A stretch of 64,000 nt of DNA from Billgrantia montanilacus (GTDB taxonomy: Bacteria > Pseudomonadota > Gammaproteobacteria > Pseudomonadales > Halomonadaceae): the NCBI RefSeq assembly GCF_003336675.1, contig NZ_QPII01000004.1:1-64000 (forward strand), read 5' to 3'. Below, in pieces: positions 55,349 to 63,263 of this stretch. Both the position numbers and the translations under genes were made by a program. The notes under the pieces were generated by a model. It saw only the letters and a program-made list of their open reading frames with translations, searched no databases and was not told where the DNA came from. Each line of letters starts with the position of its first letter. Position 1 is the first letter of the stretch.

Positions 55349-57136
55349 TTACCAGTGCATTCTGTTTGTGTGACCCTTGAAGTTCTGGACAAACAGTTCA
55401 AGGAAGCGTCGACTGTTCTTTGCATATCCAGACTCTAGAAGTTCGACGATAAAAGCTTCGTTTTGGAGCTCTTGAAGCAGTATCTGTGCAGATTGTCTAT
55501 GCCAACCAACACGTCCTATTGGCATCCAAGCGAGTACTCCATTATGTGCTGCGGTCGATTTTGCCGCTTCTTCAAGCTGGGTCTCATCATGATCCTCAAA
55601 GGACGCAAGTGATCCGAGAGTCTCGAATCGCTCGAATAGAAGCTCGAAGTTTGCGTCTACACCGACGAAACTTGCCTTCCATTCGGTCGTAATCTCGAGC
55701 AAGTGGTCGCTGAGCGGCGTTTTTCGATCGTTCATCTCTTCGAGGTTCTGCCAGAGCTGCTGTTCGCCTCCAGCCCAAGCCCACAGGAAAAGTGTTGAGA
55801 CTACACGTTGGGGGCCACTGTTACCCATCGCTAATGTGGCTGAGAAGAGCTGATGTAATTCCTTCCATCGCCGGGCCTTCGTCAGTCCAATTCCATAAGC
55901 GGTGAAGACGAGAACAGCAGGGTAGGAACGAAGGTTCAGGAATACTGACAATCCACTGCCGATTTTGCCTGCATGATTATGTAGGGCACGGAGGACGTCT
56001 ATGGTAAGAATGAACTCGCTGCCATCGCCCCATCGTCCAAGAATACCGACCATGCGTGCTAGTGGCTCGGTCACCGACTCATAGAGTTGCACTCTGGATC
56101 GGAATGCATTCTGGCTCCAACTTCCCTGTGGGGTGAAGTCGTCACCATCAAGCCGTGTTAACAACCGTTCGGTTTCTTGCGTGAACAATTCGTCGAGTTG
56201 GATGCGGTGCTCCGGCTTGGTCAGGTAGCGTTTGGTACTGTAGACGAGCAGCTCCACGCTCACAGGATTTTGGCGTTGAGTTTGCTCAAGGGTTTCGACC
56301 CGCTGCTGTAGGCTCTGGAAGAACTCATCAGCGCCGGTGATCGGTACGATCCTCGCTGCTCTGTGTGTCGCCAACTCCACGGCACCAGCACCCAGCGTTC
56401 CCCGAGCCGCCCAGTAAACCGGATAGCGCCGGTTCGGCGCGCGTAGGAATGCAGCCCGCAGCGCGTGATCCCATTCCCCAGACCAGCCACAGATAATTAA
56501 TCCGTGCTCATCAAAGATGCGGTCCAACAGCCCGTTGTAGCTCTCGGGATAAGCGCTCAGTTCTTGATCAGTGTTCAAGATACGGGCGTCTTTGTAGTCA
56601 CCGTGAAGTTTGAGCATATAGCACTGGCTGTGGGTCAGTGGTTCAGCGCCGGCGAGCGCGTCTGCGGAAGCGACAACTGTGGGCTCGATGCCTTGCTCCC
56701 GCAGGGCATTCTCCATGAGCCTATCGAAATTGGTTGTGACGATGACCCGCACGTAGCCGGCCCGAACCAACTGTGCAATGGCATGGTGCGCCTTCGTTGG
56801 AATCTTCCGGCCTTCTTCACGATCCTGCTCATTCGGCTCGATGTACCGGTGCAGAATCGCCCTTCGTTCGTCAGGTGAACTGGCTATTTCCTCTAGTAGG
56901 AGGGAGTAATTCGGTTCTTGTCCGGTCTTTTCCCGATACCATTTTGCCCATTCTGGCTGCTCCTCGACACCTTGGGCAGTCGCCACGCGGCGCACCAGGT
57001 CCAAGGTGATTTCCCATCCGGTTGGAATTTCTGCCGAGCGCGATAAGCCCGAGCCCAAGAGAACAGCGAAGACCCCACTGTTTTCATAGACAGAAAAGGC
57101 AAGTTGAGTGGTCGGGTCGCCAGCAAGAAGAGTCAT
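55349..57136 (-). CDS. SIR2-family protein, probable NADase defence effector
   Basis: 595 aa. The N-terminal SIR2 fold (about 1-260) has the NAD-binding GSGLS (28-32), TTNFD (134-138), catalytic-type LKLHGD (H178) and GWSGEWD (217-223). The C-terminal about 330 residues are helical and unrecognised. Zinc-ribbon cysteines of deacetylase sirtuins are absent. This layout matches defence sirtuins (for example DSR and Thoeris ThsA types) that deplete NAD+ on phage infection. Its start overlaps a 41-codon ORF by 4 nt. Strand is opposite to the HEPN module, so it is a separate unit. Confidence 0.8.
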   Translation of the reverse strand: MTLLAGDPTTQLAFSVYENSGVFAVLLGSGLSRSAEIPTGWEITLDLVRRVATAQGVEEQPEWAKWYREKTGQEPNYSLLLEEIASSPDERRAILHRYIEPNEQDREEGRKIPTKAHHAIAQLVRAGYVRVIVTTNFDRLMENALREQGIEPTVVASADALAGAEPLTHSQCYMLKLHGDYKDARILNTDQELSAYPESYNGLLDRIFDEHGLIICGWSGEWDHALRAAFLRAPNRRYPVYWAARGTLGAGAVELATHRAARIVPITGADEFFQSLQQRVETLEQTQRQNPVSVELLVYSTKRYLTKPEHRIQLDELFTQETERLLTRLDGDDFTPQGSWSQNAFRSRVQLYESVTEPLARMVGILGRWGDGSEFILTIDVLRALHNHAGKIGSGLSVFLNLRSYPAVLVFTAYGIGLTKARRWKELHQLFSATLAMGNSGPQRVVSTLFLWAWAGGEQQLWQNLEEMNDRKTPLSDHLLEITTEWKASFVGVDANFELLFERFETLGSLASFEDHDETQLEEAAKSTAAHNGVLAWMPIGRVGWHRQSAQILLQELQNEAFIVELLESGYAKNSRRFLELFVQNFKGHTNRMHW

Positions 57137-57258
57137 TGGTCGCCTGCGTTGATGATCGCCGCGAGTTCTTTTCGAACTAGTAGGAGCAGTTGGACGGTGT
57201 GGTCCATGTTGTCGTCGGCATTCGCCAAGGTTAGCAGCGTGAGCAGATGAAAGTCCAT
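57133..57258 (-). CDS. 41-aa small protein overlapping the SIR2 gene
   Basis: ATG at 57258 to TGA at 57133-57135, overlapping the SIR2 start codon as ATGA, the usual sign of translational coupling. The peptide is hydrophobic/helical (HLLTLLTLANADDN and TVQLLLLVRKELAAIINAG). AGGTG lies immediately before the ATG, closer than ideal; a GTG one codon upstream is possible. It may be a regulator or the tail of a helical partner. Because it is below common length cut-offs it is likely unannotated. The rest of 57259-57374 shows no gene. Confidence 0.5.
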   Translation of the reverse strand: MDFHLLTLLTLANADDNMDHTVQLLLLVRKELAAIINAGDQ

Positions 57259-57374
57259 CACCTCACAGCTCGACCAACAAGTTGAGCGTCGGGCTTTACA
57301 GGTCGTAGAGCGGTACCAGCCGGGGGCTTTCGTCGGTGTGGAGGGGGCGAAGTTCTTAGCGTGGCTACCGTTGT

Positions 57375-57938
57375 TTATTTCACAACTCCACGAACCTTCG
57401 CCTCACCTTCAATCAATACGCTCCATGCCTTGCGCCTCAGTTCCTGGTCGCCCCCTGTCATCACTTCCAGTAGTTGGCGCTTCTCGGCCAGATAGACCCG
57501 AGCGAAACCACGGTCCCTCGCGACGATGCTGACGGTATTGTCGATCAGGTCGGCGTACTTGATGGTCTGAGCCTCTGGGGAAATCTCCGCCAGCCTGTCA
57601 CGCTCCAGCGCCTTGCGGTGGGTACGGTTGCCGATTTCCGGATCGATGAACTGATCCGTCAGCTCCTGAATCAAGATGGCGACGCGCTGGCCGAAGCACT
57701 CCTCGATGTCCATCGGCGTAACGTCGGTATCCTCGAGCACGTCGTGCAGTAAGGCAGCGGCGATCATTTCCGGAGTCGCCGTCTCGACTGCTGACACCAT
57801 CTCCGCGACGGCCACCGGGTGGTGCCAGTAGGGCTCTCCGCTGTACTTGCGTCGCTGCCCAACGGCTTGATGTGCGGCCCTGCTGAACAGCGCAGCCCGT
57901 TCGGCTATGTCGTCCATTCTAATGTCAGACCAGTTCAC
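57375..57938 (-). CDS. HD-domain (p)ppGpp hydrolase-like protein (MESH1/SAH type)
   Basis: 187 aa from a GTG at 57938 that overlaps the lipoprotein stop (GTGA); the ATG at 57917 and a long frame to 58151 are alternatives. RRKYSGEPYWHHPVAVAEM, LLHDVLEDTDVT and IKYADLIDNTVSI match the HD hydrolase domain of RelA/SpoT, without synthetase, TGS or ACT domains. It would cleave 3'-pyrophosphate from alarmones in the cytosol. It is the last gene of a PAAR operon, so an antidote or immunity role against an alarmone-making toxin is possible but not shown. Confidence 0.85.
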   Translation of the reverse strand: MNWSDIRMDDIAERAALFSRAAHQAVGQRRKYSGEPYWHHPVAVAEMVSAVETATPEMIAAALLHDVLEDTDVTPMDIEECFGQRVAILIQELTDQFIDPEIGNRTHRKALERDRLAEISPEAQTIKYADLIDNTVSIVARDRGFARVYLAEKRQLLEVMTGGDQELRRKAWSVLIEGEAKVRGVVK

Positions 57939-58519
57939 GGTAGTAACTGCCTTATCAACTCCTCTCTTTCCATCTCCAATATTTCCCTCTGCATCGGGTT
58001 CTTCATCGGATCGTCGCTGTTCTGCCATTCCAGCAATAGCGCATCGGCCTCGGGCGAGCCGGCTAGGCGAGCCGCCAGGATATGGTTGGCGTTGGGATGG
58101 TCGTCTGGCTCGCCGGCCATGACATAGGCGGCTTCCACCTCCGCATAGCACGCCAAGGCATCGTCCGTGGCTCCCTCCAGTCGCTCTTGCAGCATGCAGC
58201 GCAGCAGCATTCCCTCCTTGTGTAATTCCCCTTCGTGAAGCTCATCCAAGTCGCGCTTGGCTTCCTCGTACCGGCCGAGGCTGGCGAGGAGCGATGCACG
58301 GCTGTTGATCAATTCGACGTTGTCGGGGTGTCGTTCCAGCCCTTCATCGTATATGGCAAGAACGTTTTCGAGCTGCTGTGTATCGCCCATGGCTTCCATA
58401 AGGGCGGCGCTGGCGCGCTCCAGGTAGTGTGCCGGTGGCTCGCCGCTGGCCGGAGAGCAGGCGGTTAAAAGTAGGGCGGTAAGCAGGGTTGCCATCGAGA
58501 TGAACAGGATTTTCTTCAC
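57935..58519 (-). CDS. TPR-like lipoprotein
   Basis: 194 aa. The signal peptide ends with the lipobox LLLTAC (C at about 21). The rest has TPR-like helices (QLENVLAIYDEGLERHPDN, SLGRYEEAKRDLDEL). Predicted in the envelope. It overlaps both neighbours by 4 nt, in an operon headed by a PAAR protein; lipoproteins in such loci often act as immunity proteins for periplasmic toxins. No homologue is recognised. Confidence 0.8.
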   Translation of the reverse strand: MKKILFISMATLLTALLLTACSPASGEPPAHYLERASAALMEAMGDTQQLENVLAIYDEGLERHPDNVELINSRASLLASLGRYEEAKRDLDELHEGELHKEGMLLRCMLQERLEGATDDALACYAEVEAAYVMAGEPDDHPNANHILAARLAGSPEADALLLEWQNSDDPMKNPMQREILEMEREELIRQLLP

Positions 58520-59049
58520 TGTGGTTCTACCTCGATCTCGAAGGTGACTTCTGTCGTGCCGGAAGCCAGGTGGCCCGAGCCGTTGGAAAAGAAGTAGCCG
58601 CCAGTAAGCTGCAGCGTCAGGCGGCGGGGCGGCATGGGCAGGGTGAAGGTAACATGGCCGATGGGGGCGAAGTCATCATCAGGCCAGGCGGAAACGCCTC
58701 CCCTGGCGAGATTCTGCTTGTCGATCTCCTGCATACCATCGTGAAGCGCAGCCGAAACGAACCAGTCGACCGAGCCGAGATGGCTGGCAGCGGTTCTGCC
58801 CATGGCGCTGACGCTCAACGTATTGCCGCGCAGCGTCACATGGCCTCGCAGGTTGTAGGAGGCGTGAACGCCGACGCCTTCCGCGAGCATGTAATCGGGT
58901 CTGGTCTTGTAGTAAGGCTCGGAGAACTCCCGATACTGTAGCGCAGGTACTTCGATATCCTTCGGCTCGGTATCGGTGCTTAGCGTGGAGAGAAAGTCGC
59001 CAAGCAGCGTGTAGCCGTCAGTATCGGTGCGGGTGGGTGCATCGCTCAT
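58516..59049 (-). CDS. Unknown protein in PAAR operon, putative T6SS cargo
   Basis: 177 aa, no signal peptide, no membrane helix, rich in beta-strand patterns (HVTLRGNTLSVSAMGR, HVTFTLPMPPRRLTLQLTG). I do not recognise the family. Start and stop both overlap neighbours by 4 nt. As the gene directly after a PAAR spike, it could be the secreted effector or an adaptor. Confidence 0.75.
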   Translation of the reverse strand: MSDAPTRTDTDGYTLLGDFLSTLSTDTEPKDIEVPALQYREFSEPYYKTRPDYMLAEGVGVHASYNLRGHVTLRGNTLSVSAMGRTAASHLGSVDWFVSAALHDGMQEIDKQNLARGGVSAWPDDDFAPIGHVTFTLPMPPRRLTLQLTGGYFFSNGSGHLASGTTEVTFEIEVEPQ

Positions 59050-59534
59050 GCCGGCTGGCTCCCCTTGATGTAGACCTTGATGGTCTCGGGCGTGTCATGG
59101 TCGGGCACCAGACGTGTCAGGCCCTGGGGGTCGCTTACGCCGCGGAACTGTTCCCCGTTCTGCCGCACGATGAGATACGCCATGCCGGCCACGGGCTCGC
59201 CGGAGGCGTCGACGAGGCGAAAGCGTTCGTTGTAGCGCTTGGGCATTTCGGTGAGCAAGCTGACAGCCGTCGCACGGGGCGAGCCGACCACGGTGCTGCA
59301 GCCGGTAATCACCTGACCGCCACATGAGGTGGCGCTGCCATTAATGGCAGCGGGCGAGCCCTCTACGGGATACCAGGCGACCCCGGCGGTGATGGTGGCA
59401 CCGCAGGAGCTCTTGTCGCCGACCCTGGCGATGGGAATGCCATCCACCTTGGCTGTGGATGCACCGGAGACAATGCGATGCGGCCCGCCTTTGCAGGAGC
59501 AGGACACCTTATCGCCAACTTTTGCGAGATCCAT
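59046..59534 (-). CDS. PAAR-domain protein with C-terminal extension
   Basis: 162 aa, start at 59534 with AAGGGA upstream. Residues about 1-90 are a PAAR domain (MDLAKVGDKVSCSCKGGPH, IARVGDKSSCGATI, repeated GS(A/S) cysteines), which sharpens the VgrG tip of type VI secretion systems. Residues about 100-162 (RFRLVDASGEPVAGMAYLIV) form a transthyretin-like extension used as a cargo adaptor. No other T6SS gene is in the window, so this is an orphan effector module. The 294 bp upstream (59535-59828) show no gene. Confidence 0.88.
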   Translation of the reverse strand: MDLAKVGDKVSCSCKGGPHRIVSGASTAKVDGIPIARVGDKSSCGATITAGVAWYPVEGSPAAINGSATSCGGQVITGCSTVVGSPRATAVSLLTEMPKRYNERFRLVDASGEPVAGMAYLIVRQNGEQFRGVSDPQGLTRLVPDHDTPETIKVYIKGSQPA

Positions 59535-59828
59535 GGATTCGTCCCTTCTATTTTGTGCCCATGGTGTGGTTATCGATTATCGCTATCGTCTTAACTTTGG
59601 CTACCGCTGGGGGAGAATTTGAGAGATCGCTTACGGCGATGGCTGCAATGTCTTACAAGGCTAGCCACCGCCGACGATCGAGTGGGAGTGAGCCAGGCGG
59701 CTCTGGCATCGGCGAATAGGCTTCGGTGGGCCACTCAGGGAGCCGGATGTTCAACGGGTGTCGCCATTCGACGGCTGTCCCCATATGCTAGCTTGAAGCG
59801 TATCGAAGCCAGGGATGGGGTTCAGCCT

Positions 59829-61784
59829 ATGGGCGTGCCGGTGAGTTATCAGGACGCTGAGGCGTGTGTGGATCAGGTCATCGATCGCGTGGGCAAGAAC
59901 ATTGTGTTGGGGCTGCCGCTGGGGCTGGGTAAACCCCTGCGATTTGTGAACGCCCTCTATGCCCGCGCCCAGCGTGATCCGACGATCAAGCTGCATATCG
60001 TCACCGCTCTCTCTTTGCTGGCACCGGCGGGCAGCTCCTCCCTGGAGCGCCGTTTCCTGGGGCCTTTTGTCGAGCGCCTGTACGGGGATATCCCCGAGCT
60101 GGCCTATGCCAGGGATGCCCAGGCTAACCGCCTGCCGGACAATGTCACTGTGGCCGAGTTCTTTTTCCAGGCCGGCAACCTGAAGAACAACACCGACCAG
60201 CAGCGCCACTATATCTGCACCAACTACACCCACGCGCTGCGCGATTTAATGGCCCAGGGCATCAATGTGCTGGCTCAGTTGGTAGCGCCCGATGAGCGGG
60301 GCGAAACGGTGAGCCTGAGCTGCAATCCGGACATGACCCTGGATGCGTTGCTTTGGCTGCGCGAGCAACCCTATGCCACCGTTTGCGTCGCGGAAACCAA
60401 TCGGCACCTGCCGTATCTGGGTAATGACGCGGCTGTGGCGCGCACCGACTTTGATCTGCTGCTGGAAAACCCGGATACCGAGTACCCGCTGTTCAGCGCG
60501 CCCCAGACCCCCATCTCGTCGGAAGATCACCTGATCGGCTTTTACGCCAGTTGCTTGCTGAAGGATGCCGGCACGCTGCAAATCGGCATCGGTTCCCTAG
60601 GGGCGGCGCTGGTGCACAGCACCCTGCTGCGCCAGCGGGACAATGCCCGCTGGCAGGCGATTTACCAGGATCTGCAGGTGGCCGAGCGGTTTCCGGTAGC
60701 CGAGCAGTGGGGCGACACCCAGCCCTTCAGTCAGGGTCTGTATGGCTGCAGCGAGATGATGGTGGATGGCTTTATCTACCTGATGGAAGGCGATGTGCTC
60801 AAGCGCCGGGTCTTTGCCGACGCCGACTTCCAGGAAGCGATCAACCGTGGTGAGATCGATTCGGAGAGCAGCGACCACTCCGAGACGGCCAAGGGTGTGG
60901 TGATGCACGGCGGCTTTTATGTGGGGCCTCGGCGTTTCTACGACAAGCTGCACGCGCTGTCCGACGCCGAGCGCGCCAGCATCAACATGACCAGCGTCAA
61001 CTACATCAATGACCTCTACGATCACCGCTTCGGGAATCAGCGGCTCAAGGTGGCCCAGCGCCAGCATGCGCGGTTTATCAATTCCGCCATGCTGTGCACG
61101 ATCGATGGGGCGGTGGTATCGGATGGCCTGGAAGATGGCCGGGTGATCAGCGGTGTGGGCGGGCAGTACAATTTTGTCGCCATGGCCCACGAGCTGAGCG
61201 GGGCTCGCTCGGTCATTACTCTGCGCAGCACCCGCGAGAGCGGCGGCGAAACCCTGTCCAATATTCTGTTCAGCTACGGCCACTGCACCATTCCCCGCCA
61301 CCTGCGCGATATCGTGATTACCGAATACGGTATCGCCGATTTGCGCGGTCGGTCTGACGAGCAGGTATGCCTGGCGTTGATCGCCATTGCCGATGCGCGT
61401 TTCCAGCCTGAGCTGCTGGCGCATGCCAAGTCCGCCGGTAAAGTGGCCGCCGGCTTCGAGATGCCCGCGCACTGGCGGGACAACACCCCGGCGCAATTGG
61501 CGCAGCAGTTTGAGCAGATGGGGGGCGAGCAGGTCTTCCCCCGGTTTCCGTTTGGCACCGACTTTACCGACGAGGAGTTGACCCTGGGCAAGGCCCTCAA
61601 GCAGCTCAAGGCGCGCACCGCCACCCGGCGCGGCAAGCTGAAGGCCCTGCTCAGCGCTCTGGGTGCGAGCCAAGCCAGCGACGCTGAACGGTCGTTGCTG
61701 GCCCGGCTCGAGCTGGACCGGCCCACCGGCTGGAACGAACACCTGGAGCGGCGGCTAGTGCTCCAGGCGCTGCGATCGAGCTAG
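59829..61784 (+). CDS. Acetyl-CoA hydrolase/CoA-transferase family protein
   Basis: 651 aa from the ATG at 59829; the frame to 59619 lacks a supported start. The C-terminal AcetylCoA hydrolase domain has VSGVGGQYNFVAMAHEL-like GVGGQYNFVAMAHELS, RESGGETLSNI and ITEYGIADLRGRSDEQ, the last conserved in class I CoA-transferases of the Cat1/ScpC group. It could interconvert acetyl-CoA with acetate or swap CoA between acids. Longer than usual (about 500-550), with an extra middle segment (about 290-400). Confidence 0.88.
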   Translation: MGVPVSYQDAEACVDQVIDRVGKNIVLGLPLGLGKPLRFVNALYARAQRDPTIKLHIVTALSLLAPAGSSSLERRFLGPFVERLYGDIPELAYARDAQANRLPDNVTVAEFFFQAGNLKNNTDQQRHYICTNYTHALRDLMAQGINVLAQLVAPDERGETVSLSCNPDMTLDALLWLREQPYATVCVAETNRHLPYLGNDAAVARTDFDLLLENPDTEYPLFSAPQTPISSEDHLIGFYASCLLKDAGTLQIGIGSLGAALVHSTLLRQRDNARWQAIYQDLQVAERFPVAEQWGDTQPFSQGLYGCSEMMVDGFIYLMEGDVLKRRVFADADFQEAINRGEIDSESSDHSETAKGVVMHGGFYVGPRRFYDKLHALSDAERASINMTSVNYINDLYDHRFGNQRLKVAQRQHARFINSAMLCTIDGAVVSDGLEDGRVISGVGGQYNFVAMAHELSGARSVITLRSTRESGGETLSNILFSYGHCTIPRHLRDIVITEYGIADLRGRSDEQVCLALIAIADARFQPELLAHAKSAGKVAAGFEMPAHWRDNTPAQLAQQFEQMGGEQVFPRFPFGTDFTDEELTLGKALKQLKARTATRRGKLKALLSALGASQASDAERSLLARLELDRPTGWNEHLERRLVLQALRSS

Positions 61785-61802
61785 AGGGTCAGGACCAAGA
61801 AC

Positions 61803-61841
61803 AAAAAAACCGCCACTGACGGATAATTCCGTGTGGCGGTT
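61803..61841. terminator. Bidirectional terminator
   Basis: AACCGCCAC (61808-61816) pairs with GTGGCGGTT (61833-61841); an inner ACGGA/TCCGT stem extends it. A run of seven As (61803-61809) gives a T-tract on the minus strand, so it best ends the phasin-like gene, and may also serve the CoA-transferase. Confidence 0.8.
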
Positions 61842-61892
61842 AAACATTGCTTGCCTTACTCGAAGCGATTATCGCGGAGGACTATGCTCCGC

Positions 61893-62192
61893 TCAGCGCC
61901 GCAGCTTACGCACGTTAGACTGGGTCTTGGTGCTGTAGGGCTTCAGCGCTGCCGCTGTGATTTTTGCGGGGTCGGCGCCGCTGGCCATCGCCACTGCCGC
62001 TCGCTCGGTCGCTGTGGCGTAAATCGTTCCTTTCTCCATCATCATGCTCATGGCATCGGGGATGGTCATGGTGCCGCTGGCCATCATCATGGTGCGGCGG
62101 GCGATCACCTCACCGGAAGAAATCAGCATCTGGTTGTAGGAAGATGCGATCTTCATCCATGCGAACATCATGTTCATCGGGTTATTCGACAT
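61893..62192 (-). CDS. Small phasin-like protein
   Basis: 99 aa, Met- and Ala-rich and helical (MNMMFAWMKIASSYNQMLIS, MMMASGTMTIPDAMSMMM), with a basic tail (KTQSNVRKLRR). The pattern recalls small phasin-like proteins of PHA-accumulating bacteria, often near CoA-transfer genes, but I have no firm family. It is followed by a strong terminator and overlaps the upstream 49-aa ORF by 11 nt. Confidence 0.65.
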   Translation of the reverse strand: MSNNPMNMMFAWMKIASSYNQMLISSGEVIARRTMMMASGTMTIPDAMSMMMEKGTIYATATERAAVAMASGADPAKITAAALKPYSTKTQSNVRKLRR

Positions 62193-62331
62193 TTGTCGGG
62201 TACTCCTCGTAATTTAGGTCTTCGATCTGGTGCTTGTTCATGGGGATTGCTCTTGGAGATTGCCCCTGTGGATAGCGGGTATCCACGCTGAGCCTCGCCA
62301 TGAAGCCATCGGGACTCAGAGTTAGAGACAT
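62182..62331 (-). CDS. Small hypothetical protein (49 aa)
   Basis: ATG at 62331 preceded by CAGGTTAAT; the frame can extend to 62373. The sequence MSLTLSPDGFMARLSVDTRY and an acidic end is not recognised. It overlaps the start of the phasin-like gene by 11 nt, which favours a real coupled ORF, but chance is possible. The 280 bp beyond it (62332-62611) hold no other gene. Confidence 0.4.
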   Translation of the reverse strand: MSLTLSPDGFMARLSVDTRYPQGQSPRAIPMNKHQIEDLNYEEYPTNVE

Positions 62332-62611
62332 ATTAACCTGACCCGAGACCTGTGTCGGTGCGCTGGCCCACATTCACCACTCGGCCGTTTTCCGACCTTT
62401 CATGGTTGCTGGCCTTTCCAGATGATTTGAGCGCATCCGTAGCGAGGCAGATCAGCGCGCTCAATGGATTCGGATAGTGATCAGAATGGGCATGGTGGCG
62501 GGGGCGGTGTGCTGATTGAATCTGGCTGACAACGGCAGCGATCCTTTATGATCGTGTTCATGTGCTGAGCGCCACAGTATGCCCCATTGAACGTCATGCG
62601 AGGAACACGTT

Positions 62612-63226
62612 ATGCCTCTGGAACTCTGGCTCTCCTTCTGCCTGGCCTCACTATTGATCATCGCGTCCCCCGGCCCCGCCGTGGCTCTGCTGGTCACCAC
62701 CGGGGTCAACCGTGGGCGACGGGCGGCCCTGGCCATGCTTCCCGGCTTCTTCCTGGGTGACCTGCTGGCCATGATCCTATCGTTCGCCGGGGTCGGCGCA
62801 CTCCTGATGGCTTCCGCAGAGCTGTTCCAGATATTGAAATGGCTCGGGGCGGCCTATCTGCTGTACCTGGGTATCAAGATGTGGCGCGAGGCCGGCCAGT
62901 TGGGCGATCTGCAGCCCACGGGCACGGATATTCGGCTCGGTACGGCCAAGGCGTTTCTCGTCACCGCGCTGAACCCCAAGAGCCTGGCCTTCTTCATGGC
63001 CTTCATGCCCCAGTTCGTGGCACCCAGCCAGCCTTTGTTGCCGCAACTGGCCATCCTGTTCTCGACCTTCCTGGCCATCGGCGTGCTCAGCGACCTTGCC
63101 TTCACCTTCCTGGCGACCAGCGGCGGCCGGATGCTGAGCGCACGGCTGCGCCGTATCCTGCACCGCACCGGTGCCGGCAGCCTGATCGGGGCGAGTGCCC
63201 TGGTCGCCGCCATGCGGCGGCCTTGA
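62612..63226 (+). CDS. LysE-family amino-acid exporter
   Basis: 204 aa, six membrane helices. The family signature is seen as SPGPAVALLVTTGVNRGRRAALA near the N-terminus (GPAVALLVT) and KAFLVTALNPKSLAFF near 110-125. RhtB/LysE exporters release amino acids or analogues such as homoserine, lysine or threonine. It is convergent with the following oxidase gene. Confidence 0.92.
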   Translation: MPLELWLSFCLASLLIIASPGPAVALLVTTGVNRGRRAALAMLPGFFLGDLLAMILSFAGVGALLMASAELFQILKWLGAAYLLYLGIKMWREAGQLGDLQPTGTDIRLGTAKAFLVTALNPKSLAFFMAFMPQFVAPSQPLLPQLAILFSTFLAIGVLSDLAFTFLATSGGRMLSARLRRILHRTGAGSLIGASALVAAMRRP

Positions 63227-63263
63227 GGGTGCCGGGTGCGCCGCTTTCGTAGAGACCTCACAT

